Of a DNA stretch of 64,000 nt, positions 51,675-59,362 are shown in pieces (the stretch's first letter is position 1; the number at the start of each line of letters is the position of its first letter). Origin of the DNA: Bradyrhizobium sp. Arg816. GTDB taxonomy: Bacteria > Pseudomonadota > Alphaproteobacteria > Rhizobiales > Xanthobacteraceae. Under the pieces are notes generated by a model. The model was given only the letters and a program-made list of their open reading frames with translations, did no database searches and had not been told where the DNA came from. The position numbers were made by a program, and so were the translations under genes. Where the stretch lies: contig NZ_JAPRAQ010000026.1 of NCBI RefSeq assembly GCF_029989365.1, positions 62,001-126,000 on the forward strand, in the 5' to 3' direction.

Positions 51675-51911
51675 ATGATTTCTCCGATGCAATGTCGAGC
51701 AGCCCGCGGCCTTTTGGACTGGAGTCAGCAGCAGTTGGCAGACCGCTCAAAAGTCGGGATCGTAACAATTCGCCAGCTTGAAGCGGGGGTTCACGAGCCT
51801 CGACGTTCGACATTGCAAGTAGTGCGCTTCGCCTTCGAAGCAGCCGGTGTAGAGTTCATTGAAGAAAATGGAGGTGGCCCGGGCGTCCGCCTCCGGAAGC
51901 CGGTACGATAG
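51675..51911 (+). CDS. Xre-family helix-turn-helix regulator
   Basis: The 78-residue protein is a single Xre/Cro-type HTH: QCRAARGLLDWSQQQLADRS (helices 1-2), KVGIVTIRQLEAGVHEPRRS (recognition helix and turn) and LQVVRFAFEAAGVEFIEENG, with the common GPGVRLRKP tail. AAGGA seven bases before the ATG at 51675 marks the start. It faces the exonuclease-annealing genes across a short promoter region with a symmetric operator-like site, so it is probably their repressor. Confidence 0.85.
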   Translation: MISPMQCRAARGLLDWSQQQLADRSKVGIVTIRQLEAGVHEPRRSTLQVVRFAFEAAGVEFIEENGGGPGVRLRKPVR

Positions 51912-51969
51912 TGCTGCGAACGGAAAGGCATGCTTGCCCTTGCCTGCTCCACCCCAAGGTATCTGACAA

Positions 51970-52476
51970 GTGAATAGACCCGCCGTGTTCTTTGACCGTG
52001 ATGGCGTCCTGAATGAGGACACGGGCTATTTGTACGAGCAAGCGAACTTCAAGTGGACGGCAGGTGCGCGCGAAGCTGTAAAGTCAGTCAACGACGCCGG
52101 ATATTTTGCTTTCGTAGTCACGAACCAGTCAGGAGTTGCTAGGGGATTGTACAAGGAGGCCGATATCCAAGCTCTTCATATCTGGATGTCAGAGGAGCTG
52201 GCAAAAATTGGAGCTCAAATAGATGCGTTCGAGTATTGTCCACATCATCCCGAGGCAAGCGTTGAGCTTTATCGCACTTCGTGCACCTGCCGAAAGCCCA
52301 AGCCCGGCATGATCACGAAGATCATGAATCGTTTCCCGGTTGATTCTGCACGCAGCTTTCTCATAGGCGACAAGTTCACTGACATCGAAGCGGCGAACGG
52401 AGCGGGGATACGCGGCTACCTTTTCGAGGCCGGAAATCTTCAGCGGTTCGTCCGCAGCCATTTACCCGCCGGATAA
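51970..52476 (+). CDS. HAD-IIIA phosphatase, GmhB/HisB-N type
   Basis: The 168-residue enzyme has the HAD nucleophile motif FFDRDGVLNEDTGYLY, the VVTNQSGVARGLY segment (motif II Thr), the zinc loop CPHHPEA with a later CTCRKPKPGM (motif III Lys), and FLIGDKFTDIEAA (motif IV). This is the layout of D,D-heptose-1,7-bisphosphate phosphatase and its relatives. It starts at a GTG. It could serve heptose synthesis for the polysaccharide, or histidinol phosphate in principle, but other heptose genes are absent. It sits in the mosaic block, so it may have been carried in. Confidence 0.85.
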   Translation: MNRPAVFFDRDGVLNEDTGYLYEQANFKWTAGAREAVKSVNDAGYFAFVVTNQSGVARGLYKEADIQALHIWMSEELAKIGAQIDAFEYCPHHPEASVELYRTSCTCRKPKPGMITKIMNRFPVDSARSFLIGDKFTDIEAANGAGIRGYLFEAGNLQRFVRSHLPAG

Positions 52477-52560
52477 ACAAACCAATCAGGAAAGACGACC
52501 AATCACGAGACGCGGCGTACATCTTCTGACGCACAGTCGTGCAGTTGCCTCGTACAGCCC
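52477..52560. other. Short intergenic region
   Basis: No feature recognised between the phosphatase stop and the recombinase remnant. Confidence 0.3.
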
Positions 52561-53090
52561 TTATGCTGAGAGGGCTGCCACTTTGTTCATGATTGCTCGC
52601 AAGACGTCCTCAATTGTAGGGCAACGATAGACTGCAAATCGGGAGCGCGGCGTCGCCGTAAGATTAATTCGTTCCTTGGCCATTTCACTCAGCGGCAATA
52701 GGAAATAGTTCGTCACCTCTCTGTTTGTGGCTGGATCCAGCCTCAGCGCCAAAATGAACTCGGCGGGTCCGATAATCCTTCGATGTACCAGCCAGGCGGG
52801 GCGTGTTGCGGCGCGATGTAGTAGCGAGCCATTCGAAGAGAAATGGCGAGCCTCCCGTCAACAGTCATCACTTTGGCGTCACCGTCCCAGACGGCCGCAG
52901 CGCCAAGTGCTCGAATGCGCGTGGCAAGCTTCGATGCCTCCTGCAGCAGTTCAGCATCAGATTGTCGGCGCGCGTCAAGGTATAGACGCTGTTGCTGATG
53001 TAGGCTTCGTCGCTCATGATATTGCGGATCATCCCTTCAGACCATGATGTTCCCCGGTGATTGGGAACTTGTTCGTTGTTTAGCAAGCGT
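52561..53090 (-). pseudogene. Serine recombinase remnant (C-terminal half, broken)
   Basis: On the minus strand three frames show pieces of a large serine recombinase of the rhizobial type: LNNEQVPNHRGTSWSEGMIR with NIMSDEAYISNSVYT (the Recombinase domain), then ELLQEASKLATRIRALGAAA, and finally AEFILALRLDPATNREVTNY with FLLPLSEMAKERI and a stop at 52561. The catalytic N-terminal resolvase domain is missing and the frame changes at least twice. It is a dead mobile-element gene and marks this block as assembled by transfer. Confidence 0.6.
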
Positions 53091-53358
53091 ACGATCGATG
53101 CTTGCGACCGTCGTCGGACAACAAAATCTGGGCGACGATTTGCTGCTCGTGCAGCGACCCGCGGGTGGCCGCAAACAGTCCTACGGCAATCGTTCGTCAG
53201 GAAGTACTAAGTTCGTCGAAGGTAACGACGGCCGGTTCGTAGACCTGCAAACCGGCCCCTTAATTCCCTCCTAAGAGGCGACCACCGTTTTGCCGCTAAG
53301 TTGTGGCGTCCACGCAGTTTATGATAGGGATTTCGGACCCGGCATCGCGGAGACAGAT
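53091..53358. other. Unassigned stretch upstream of a small gene
   Basis: A plus-strand frame to 53274 gives LATVVGQQNLGDDLLLVQRP but no recognisable protein. It may be the ruined 5' part of the recombinase region or random coding. Confidence 0.3.
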
Positions 53359-53604
53359 GTGCAGATCAAACTGCCTGAGACAGACCTCACGTCAGTGCAA
53401 AGCCTTGGTAGCTTTGAGCTCAAAGACGAAGGCGGCAGACACGTCGGTCAATACTTCTTCGGAAAGGGTTACGGCCGGACCGTCTTCCTATTCGGGAAGT
53501 ACAAGGGCACGTTCAAGACCCACGCTGAGTGTCAAGCTTTCATTGACGGCGTGACCGCTGTCATCGATGACAACCGCGGGTCGCGCAGCGAGGCGACTAG
53601 TTGA
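53359..53604 (+). CDS. Small hypothetical protein (81 residues)
   Basis: GGAG six bases before a GTG gives a good start. The product is compact and looks folded: VQIKLPETDLTSVQSLGSFE, a Gly-rich GRHVGQYFFGKGYGRTVFLF with GKYKGTFKTHAECQAFIDGV. The composition is unlike the GC-rich shadow frames around it. I do not recognise the family, and there is no clear operon partner. Confidence 0.5.
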   Translation: MQIKLPETDLTSVQSLGSFELKDEGGRHVGQYFFGKGYGRTVFLFGKYKGTFKTHAECQAFIDGVTAVIDDNRGSRSEATS

Positions 53605-53714
53605 CCTGAGCTGAGTGATTGGAAGCTTGCCGTCAGCCCCGCCCAAAAAGCGGACGTTGCGCTGCCTAGCCTGAAAGGCGGCTCAATTCCACCTCTGCTG
53701 GCGGCGTCACCACC

Positions 53715-53996
53715 ATGTACTCGCAGGTCGGCAGTACGAGTGCGACCTGGACGACGGCCCTAACCACCAGCACGAGATATCGGATCGTTCTCACCAGGCA
53801 AGGCAGCGCTGTTCTCGGTTACGTGAACGGGAAGGACGAATACTCAGCGACCATTTCCGGGACCCAAAGCCTTCAGGAATTTGCGATCGGTAACACCAAG
53901 GGCGTTACTGATGCGGCGAGTCAACAGTTTGTTGGGACAATTCGAAAGGCCGATCTTGTTTCTGGCAAGCTCTATGACACGGACTTTTCGTCGTAG
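53715..53996 (+). CDS. Possible concanavalin/LamG-like domain fragment
   Basis: The 93-residue frame reads like the second half of a jelly-roll lectin domain: TRYRIVLTRQGSAVLGYVNG with KDEYSATISG, QEFAIGNTKGVTDAASQQFV and GTIRKADLVSGKLYDTDFSS. No signal peptide or first half is present and no good ribosome site is seen, so it is probably a fragment of a phage appendage or surface protein. It overlaps the 3' end of the convergent acyltransferase gene by 92 bp, so at least one of the two ends is not original. Confidence 0.4.
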   Translation: MYSQVGSTSATWTTALTTSTRYRIVLTRQGSAVLGYVNGKDEYSATISGTQSLQEFAIGNTKGVTDAASQQFVGTIRKADLVSGKLYDTDFSS

Positions 53997-55107
53997 AGTA
54001 CAAGAAGCTCTTTCCCAGCTTTTGCGCTGGACGCTCAAGGACCCAGTACAAGGCCGCGCAAAAAGCGAAGGTCGAGAGCAGCGCCAGAAGCAGGAGCAAC
54101 CCGTCTGTCCAGGAGCGGAATGACTCAGGGTGCCCGGCTGCAATGAAGAAGATGCCTTTAAACGGCGTGTGGAATAGATAAAGCGAGTATGAAATCGCGC
54201 CGACACCGATCATTGCCGGAGATCGAAGCCACGAAGTGGCAACGGTCCCCGAGCGAGTTAGAATGTTGAGAAGCGCGAGACTGTAAAGGACAGTCAAATA
54301 GCTATGGCCGAAATGATAGAGTACCTGATGCGCGATTTCAGAATGAAGGAACCAAGTATAAAATGGGGCAATGCCTAGCAATACAATCATTGCTGTTAGT
54401 AGCAGCGACTTGCGAGATTCAATGGTAGACCACTTTGAACTACGATACGCGATGGCGATTAGTCCTCCGGCGCTAAGTCCGTCAAGCCGTAGCGGCGTCA
54501 GGACGTAAGGCGCGTAGACATTTTCGGGGTAAAGGGCAAAGCAAATAGAACGGGCGCCTATAGACATCAGTCCGACGGCAATTAAGGCTGGCCAAAGAAA
54601 ACGCCTGGGCAGGAAGAAAATTATAGCTGGCGCGACTAAGTAGAACTGCTCCTCAATGGTTAGTGACCATGTTGCGCTGATGCCGGCTGGGCCGAAATCG
54701 CGTATGTATGACATTACCCAGTTTTGGGAGAAGGTCAGCAGAGACCAAAGCGGCAGGTCTCGTCCTAGATAGTACGTCCGGCCAAAGATAGCGCTGGCGA
54801 TTGAGAATGAAAACACAAGTAGCAGGTATGGGGGAAGAATGCGCAGGGCGCGCCTGGCATAAAACGTTCTGAATAGAGTTGGACTGGTACGATTATCGAC
54901 GACAATTCCCACTATCAGAAAGCCGGACAGGACAAAGAACAGATCGACGCCGCTCTGTCCGAAGATGCCAAATCGCCAAATGATCTCTTGGACCGCGCCG
55001 TCTGAAGGGTCCATCAACATGCCGGTGAAATGCCAACCCAAGACGAGCAGGATGGCAATCCCACGCAGCCCATCTAGTTCAGGAATTCGAGCGTCTGCTT
55101 TCCCCAT
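53905..55107 (-). CDS. Acyltransferase family 3 (OafA/YrhL-like) membrane protein
   Basis: The 400-residue integral membrane O-acyltransferase has the family start IPELDGLRGIAILLVLGWHF, YARRALRILPPYLLLVF and ATWSLTIEEQFYLVAP, with about ten helices. Such proteins O-acetylate LPS, peptidoglycan or Nod factors, often together with a periplasmic SGNH domain. Here a separate SGNH gene lies two genes upstream. The last 35 residues are hydrophilic and read antisense to a lectin-like fragment, so the C-terminus may have been remade. The ATG at 55107 is used; a TTG at 55128 is possible. Confidence 0.85.
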   Translation of the reverse strand: MGKADARIPELDGLRGIAILLVLGWHFTGMLMDPSDGAVQEIIWRFGIFGQSGVDLFFVLSGFLIVGIVVDNRTSPTLFRTFYARRALRILPPYLLLVFSFSIASAIFGRTYYLGRDLPLWSLLTFSQNWVMSYIRDFGPAGISATWSLTIEEQFYLVAPAIIFFLPRRFLWPALIAVGLMSIGARSICFALYPENVYAPYVLTPLRLDGLSAGGLIAIAYRSSKWSTIESRKSLLLTAMIVLLGIAPFYTWFLHSEIAHQVLYHFGHSYLTVLYSLALLNILTRSGTVATSWLRSPAMIGVGAISYSLYLFHTPFKGIFFIAAGHPESFRSWTDGLLLLLALLSTFAFCAALYWVLERPAQKLGKSFLYSTTKSPCHRACQKQDRPFELSQQTVDSPHQ

Positions 55108-55117
55108 ATCGGGGGCA

Positions 55118-55146
55118 TACCACCGCAACTGCTAATCGGGCAACCC
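55118..55146 (-). repeat. Leader repeat, copy A (before the acyltransferase gene)
   Basis: A 29-bp element ending 10 bases before the acyltransferase ATG. It matches copy C (56222-56250) at 25 of 29 positions and copy B (55616-55644) more loosely. On the coding strand it begins GGGTTG and ends GGTGGTA. Confidence 0.6.
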
Positions 55147-55578
55147 GGTCTGTCGGGGAGCGCGCTGGTGTGGCTTCTTCGCGTTCGGGTTAAACACCCT
55201 GTACAGCCGCCCATTCGTATTCGGGTCGGTGTTGTCACTGGTCGAAAAGATGATCCCGCTGGTGTGGTTCACAGAATCAACTTCCATGTACCTGTACCGG
55301 CCGCCTCCAATCATGACGACGTCTGACACTGAGGAGTGAGCCGGTCCTAGTCTAACGCCGTTCTCGTATACCTCTATTGTTGAGGACTGCTCGACATGCT
55401 CGTCGTCAACTTCAGACCATCCGGCAGCGACGCCGACGACATAGGCGTAGTTCGTGTGATGATCGAATGGCGGCCTCAAGATCAGAGGGTCTGAAGGATC
55501 TCGCGCCAGGAAATAGGCCGCGACGAACGGCAGGCTTGAACACAAGATGAAAAGAACTGCGAAAAGTCTGTATTTCAC
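55132..55578 (-). CDS. Membrane-anchored hypothetical protein between SGNH and acyltransferase genes
   Basis: The 148-residue product has an N-terminal signal anchor (MKYRLFAVLFILCSSLPFVA) and a beta-rich periplasmic part: SSTIEVYENGVRLGPAHSSV, VVMIGGGRYRYMEV and IIFSTSDNTDPNTNGRLYRV. Proteins with this ending (FSSSDNTDPxTNGRxY) occur near polysaccharide acyltransferases, as I recall, but have no known activity. It starts with a GTG and shares strand and spacing with the SGNH and acyltransferase genes, so the three are likely one operon. A binding or accessory role in acyl transfer is inference. Confidence 0.75.
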   Translation of the reverse strand: MKYRLFAVLFILCSSLPFVAAYFLARDPSDPLILRPPFDHHTNYAYVVGVAAGWSEVDDEHVEQSSTIEVYENGVRLGPAHSSVSDVVMIGGGRYRYMEVDSVNHTSGIIFSTSDNTDPNTNGRLYRVFNPNAKKPHQRAPRQTGLPD

Positions 55579-55615
55579 GAAATAGACCCGGTCGTATCGG
55601 TGCGCGACCGGAACC

Positions 55616-55644
55616 TACCATCTCAACCCTTGATAGAGCAACCC
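55616..55644 (-). repeat. Leader repeat, copy B (before the hypothetical protein gene)
   Basis: The most diverged copy, about 20 of 29 positions shared with copy C; it is followed on its outer side by AACCCAAGCCGCCT, which also follows copy C. It lies 37 bases before the GTG of the gene at 55578. Confidence 0.5.
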
Positions 55645-55660
55645 AAGCCGCCTCGCCATT

Positions 55661-56209
55661 CTAGTTCTTGCCGGACGAACGTAGGATCTCGGCTACGATC
55701 GATTGAACCCAAAGCCTCGAAACAGAACGCGTTGGATGGGTGCCATCAACGGTCTGCCCGGTCGGCGGGTCGATAACAACAAGAGGAGCGTATGGTTTAA
55801 GAACAGACAACAGATTTTTCATGTTCTGCTGTCTGTTCGGATTGGTCGTGTCGTTCGCGCCAATTGCTACGATGATAAGAGACGGTTGCGAACCTTCGAA
55901 TATTTTGGAAGCCAGCGCGGCATAATCGGCAATTGTTGCGCCGCCTATGCCGGCGTTGATGAGTGGCCTACCATCCAGATCGTTCGGAAAACTCGCCATC
56001 TCTGTGATGCTGTCGCCGACAATGACGATTGGGCGATCCGCATCTGCTAGGTGTGCCCGAATTACAGCCCGTCTAACGTCCTGATGATCGTGGAAAGTAT
56101 GCTGGGAGAGTATGCCGATTTTGGTCTGGAGCCGATGAAACTCCGAGAAATACGCGACAAGGGCGATCGATAGGGTCGCAGACAATATCCAAGGGATGGC
56201 GCGCTTCAT
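55661..56209 (-). CDS. SGNH/GDSL-family hydrolase or O-acyltransferase
   Basis: The 182-residue enzyme has one N-terminal signal anchor (WILSATLSIALVAYF) and all SGNH blocks: VIVGDSITEM (Ser67, block I), LINAGIGGATIADY (Gly, block II), IIVAIGANDTTNP (Asn, block III) and TVDGTHPT (Asp155/His158, block V). Periplasmic SGNH domains often complete OafA-type acyltransferases by passing the acyl group to sugar; here the domain is a separate protein in the same operon. A deacetylase or esterase role is the alternative. The ATG at 56209 follows a conserved leader repeat. Confidence 0.85.
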   Translation of the reverse strand: MKRAIPWILSATLSIALVAYFSEFHRLQTKIGILSQHTFHDHQDVRRAVIRAHLADADRPIVIVGDSITEMASFPNDLDGRPLINAGIGGATIADYAALASKIFEGSQPSLIIVAIGANDTTNPNRQQNMKNLLSVLKPYAPLVVIDPPTGQTVDGTHPTRSVSRLWVQSIVAEILRSSGKN

Positions 56210-56221
56210 GGGCGTCATTCC

Positions 56222-56250
56222 TACCACCGCAACCACTAATCGAACAACCC
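56222..56250 (-). repeat. Leader repeat, copy C (before the SGNH gene)
   Basis: A 29-bp element 12 bases before the SGNH ATG, 25 of 29 identical to copy A. It is directly followed on its outer side by a terminator-like hairpin (56252-56275). Confidence 0.6.
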
Positions 56251-56251
56251 A

Positions 56252-56275
56252 AGCCGCCTTTCGGGCGGCTTTTTC
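56252..56275 (+). terminator. Rho-independent terminator hairpin
   Basis: AGCCGCC-TTTCG-GGCGGCT followed by TTTTT on the plus strand. No intact plus-strand gene ends just before it, so it probably belonged to a lost upstream gene or phage operon. In the other direction it would sit at the very start of the SGNH transcript. Confidence 0.7.
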
Positions 56276-56423
56276 TATGGAGTTTCCATGACTGAACCAG
56301 CCTCGACCGCTTGTGGGGCAGTGCCCTCGCCATCAAGTGGGGGGCTGCAAAGAAGCCTGTGACACTTAACGACGGCAAGGGCAGGCAACAATATCGCAGT
56401 GTTCCGCAGGCACCTGCGCGCAA
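56276..56423. other. Short region with scrambled phage-like coding
   Basis: The ATG at 56287 opens only a 25-codon frame. Nothing here is a supported gene. Confidence 0.3.
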
Positions 56424-56690
56424 ATGGATCTCTGGCGCACGTCGCCGAACTACCGGAACAAGCGCTTCGCGGATGCAATCACAATCTGGTCCGGTCACAA
56501 CTCGGTCGAAAGCTACATCAGTTTCGTGCTTCTCCGCACGCCCGGCATGACCCGCGGCACCATTATGGATGATGCGTTTTGGTGCGGACCGCTCGCGATC
56601 CCATTCCTGAAAGCGCAGGCATGGAACGAGGCCGGCAAGCCGTACCCCAGCGTAGCCGATTCGAGAGGTCCCGGCTCCGGGCCACTTGGA
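56424..56690 (+). pseudogene. Phage endolysin/muramidase-like C-terminal remnant
   Basis: The frame reads MDLWRTSPNYRNKRFADAIT, IWSGHNSVESYISFVLLRTP with GMTRGTIMDDAFWCGPLAIP and FLKAQAWNEAGKPYP. This succession resembles the C-terminal part of phage P5-type structural lysozymes, where WSGHNxVExYIxxVL and MTRDTIMxDxFW recur. The N-terminal catalytic part is missing and the frame turns random after about 56690. It is a remnant of a lysis region. Confidence 0.55.
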
Positions 56691-56998
56691 AGCCGGTTCG
56701 GAAAGGAAACTGATCGAAGAAGCCAGCAAAAGTCCCGGCCGACAGCGATGGAGAGACGAGCGACAAACCGTTTCGCAAGCCCGGCTTTGGTCGGGATTCA
56801 CTTTGGGCTCGCTAAAGATGTGGATATCGCGGCGGCGGAGCTGGACGTTTCTGCTGTATGGAAGAAAAGTCCCGCTTTCGATCATCGGCTCAGGAAGCCG
56901 CGCGGGCTCTCGTAGCCTGTCCCGGTTCTTGTAGGAAGTTTTCAAGTCGTATCGGGAAGGGAGGAGGTTCCGCGTTTATCAACACGGAGAATTGGCTC

Positions 56999-57850
56999 AT
57001 GTCCCACGACCTGCCGCTCAGCAAACGCGCTGCCGGTTCACGAAAAGCTCTCACCGCGAAAACGCCGAACGCGATGAAGCACGGCGCCTTCTCATCAATT
57101 GATCTGCTACCTTGGGAGAGTCCGGAAGAGTTTGCCGCGCTTCGTCGTGGGCTGTTCGAGAAATACAGCCCGGACGGTCCGCTCCAGGAAGATTGCATGG
57201 CAAGCATCGCTTCGCTGATGTGGCGCAAGCGTCGAGTTCAGAAGAAGCGTGAGATCGATTTGGCCGCTGAGCTTGATCGCGCAGAGAACAGCATTCTTTG
57301 GAAGCACCCGCTGCCTCTCTGCGATGATCAGATGGAATTGACGAAACAACAACTCGCGCACATGCGTGATGGCGACGGGACTAAACGCTGCATCCGAGTC
57401 TCCGAGGAATACGATGAGCTCGTCAGCTTTAGCTGTAGCCTCTATCGTGAGTTGGGACCCTCGATCTTTCGGATCAAAATTGGGGGCTTACCATCCGAAT
57501 TTGCAGACCACTTGAACAAGACCTGCCCGGAGGAGAACTACGAGACTACTTCTCACTGGGTCGCTGCGGTTAAGAGGGAAGTTGATACGGTTTTGCTGCC
57601 CTTGGTGCGGAAGCGCTATCCCGCTCCAGTTTCCAACCGCTATTACGAAGCAGCCTTGAAAGTGATGAACCAGGAACGTCTCCTTTCAGACCTTGCTGCC
57701 GAAGAACGCATTGAGCGGAATGTCGATCAGCTCCTCGGACGATTCTTCAAATTGCAAATGGCGGACGAGGTGGCGGCGCATAGGAAGAATTCGTCCGCTC
57801 GGATGATTGAAGGATCATTCAGCTCCGGAAAAGCTGCTAACTCTGACTAA
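56999..57850 (+). CDS. Hypothetical protein with KHGAFS-type N-terminus
   Basis: The 283-residue product starts at the ATG at 56999 (GGAGA eight bases upstream). Its N-terminal third, SKRAAGSRKALTAKTPNAMK then HGAFSSIDLLPWESPEEFAA and PLQEDCMASIASLMWRKRRV, resembles a group of helical proteins that begin with a KTPNAxKHG motif and occur beside mobile elements; their function is unknown to me. The rest is helical and charged with no motif. It ends 203 bp before the PaaK-like gene and may be the last gene of the acquired block. Confidence 0.7.
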   Translation: MSHDLPLSKRAAGSRKALTAKTPNAMKHGAFSSIDLLPWESPEEFAALRRGLFEKYSPDGPLQEDCMASIASLMWRKRRVQKKREIDLAAELDRAENSILWKHPLPLCDDQMELTKQQLAHMRDGDGTKRCIRVSEEYDELVSFSCSLYRELGPSIFRIKIGGLPSEFADHLNKTCPEENYETTSHWVAAVKREVDTVLLPLVRKRYPAPVSNRYYEAALKVMNQERLLSDLAAEERIERNVDQLLGRFFKLQMADEVAAHRKNSSARMIEGSFSSGKAANSD

Positions 57851-58052
57851 CATTGGCGGCAGAGTTGCAGTTGTTTCGCTTATCTTGGCACCTGCAGATC
57901 GCGCCGCCATTTTAAATGCGTGTGTTGATACAACGTTCGCCAATTGCGAGTACTTCTGCAAATCGAGCAGTGTAAGGCATTGAAGTTGCGTCTATGGTCT
58001 CAAGAGATCAAAATGAATGCAGGTCGAGTTCCGGTCTCTTCCAGCCGCTGGC
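57851..58052. other. Boundary between the mosaic block and the ABC-transporter region
   Basis: About 200 bp, AT-richer than what follows. No attachment site or repeat was recognised. Confidence 0.3.
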
Positions 58053-59276
58053 TCACCGTTCGTCCGCGATCACCTTGCCGTCGTTCGGCAGCGCGCCCGG
58101 GCTGACCAGCTCGACATTGCCGCCGAGTTTCGTCACCGCGCGCAGGGTGCCTGCAATTTCCTCGCGCAGGGCGTCGCTCGCGGCCGCAGTTTCCGCGCGC
58201 AGCGTCATGGCATCGGCCTCGCCCTGGCGCATGACGACGAGGCGCAGGCGGCCGAGCGCGGCATGGCGTTTGCCGATCTCGGCGACCTGCTCGGGGCGGA
58301 CGAACATGCCCTTGACCTTGGTGGTCTGGTCGGCGCGGCCCATCCAGCCCTTGATGCGCATGTTGGTACGGCCGCATTTGCTCTGGCCCGGCAGCGCTGC
58401 CGTGAGGTCGCCGAGCGCGAGACGGATCCAGGGATGGTGCGGATCGAGCGAGGTCACCACGATCTCGCCGACGTCGCCCGGCGCGACGGGATCGCCGGTG
58501 CCGGGTTTGACGATCTCCATGATCAGATCCTCGTTCACCACCATGCCCTCGCGCGCCTCGGTCTCGAAGGCGATGAGGCCGAGGTCGGCGGTGCCGAAGG
58601 CCTGGTAGGCGTCGATGCCGCGTGCCTTGATTTCGGCCTGGAGCGAGGGCGGGAAGGCCGCACCCGAGACCAGCGCGCGCTTGATCGAGGAGACGTCGCG
58701 CCCCGAGCTTGCTGCGGCATCGAGCAGAATCTTGAGAAAGTCCGGCGTGCCGCTGTAGCCGACCGGGCGGTAGGCCTCGATCAGCTCGAATTGCTGCTCG
58801 GTATTGCCGGGGCCCGCCGGGATCACCGCGCAGCCGAGCGCGCGGGCCGAGGCATCGAAGATGAAGCCGCCGGGGGTGAGGTGGTAGCTGAAGGTGTTGA
58901 GCACGATGTCGTCGGGGCGGAACCCGGCCGCGAACAGCGCCCGCGCACCGCGCCAGGGATCGGCCTGCCGCCCTTCAGGCTCGAAGATCGGACCGGGAGA
59001 GGTGAAGAGGCGGGCGAACGATCCCGGGGCTGCCGGCACGAAGCCACCGAAGGGCGCAGAGGCCTTGTGCAGGGCGGGGAGCTCCGATTTGCGCAGCACC
59101 GGCAGGCCCGCCAGCGCCGCCCTGGAGGTCACAGCGGCCGGATCTATGCCCTTCAGCCGTTCGGCATAGGCGGGCGCGGCCATCGCGCCGCGCAGCACGT
59201 CCGGCAGGCGGGAGAACAGCTCCGCCTCGCGCACGGCCGGTTCGCGCGTCTCGCGGGCGTCGTAATGGGCGGTCAT
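58053..59276 (-). CDS. PaaK-like acyl-CoA ligase (AMP-forming)
   Basis: The 407-residue protein belongs to the phenylacetate-CoA ligase branch of adenylate-forming enzymes: an N-terminal part with YAERLKGIDPAAVTSRAALA, the phosphate loop region ARLFTSPGPIFEPEG, the motif YQAFGTADLGLIAFETEARE (E for metal/AMP) and a C-terminal domain with IKGWMGRADQTTKVKGMFV. Length is slightly below PaaK (about 430). It lies in the same orientation as the liv genes, separated by an AGE gene on the other strand. It would activate the imported or derived carboxylic acid; the substrate is probably aromatic, by family. Confidence 0.88.
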   Translation of the reverse strand: MTAHYDARETREPAVREAELFSRLPDVLRGAMAAPAYAERLKGIDPAAVTSRAALAGLPVLRKSELPALHKASAPFGGFVPAAPGSFARLFTSPGPIFEPEGRQADPWRGARALFAAGFRPDDIVLNTFSYHLTPGGFIFDASARALGCAVIPAGPGNTEQQFELIEAYRPVGYSGTPDFLKILLDAAASSGRDVSSIKRALVSGAAFPPSLQAEIKARGIDAYQAFGTADLGLIAFETEAREGMVVNEDLIMEIVKPGTGDPVAPGDVGEIVVTSLDPHHPWIRLALGDLTAALPGQSKCGRTNMRIKGWMGRADQTTKVKGMFVRPEQVAEIGKRHAALGRLRLVVMRQGEADAMTLRAETAAASDALREEIAGTLRAVTKLGGNVELVSPGALPNDGKVIADER

Positions 59277-59362
59277 GGCTGGTCTTTCCGGGTTGGCATC
59301 CGTTGCACGCCGCCGCTGGCATGGGTATCAGACGGCCAGTGTCGAGGCGTGGAGGGGACGCG

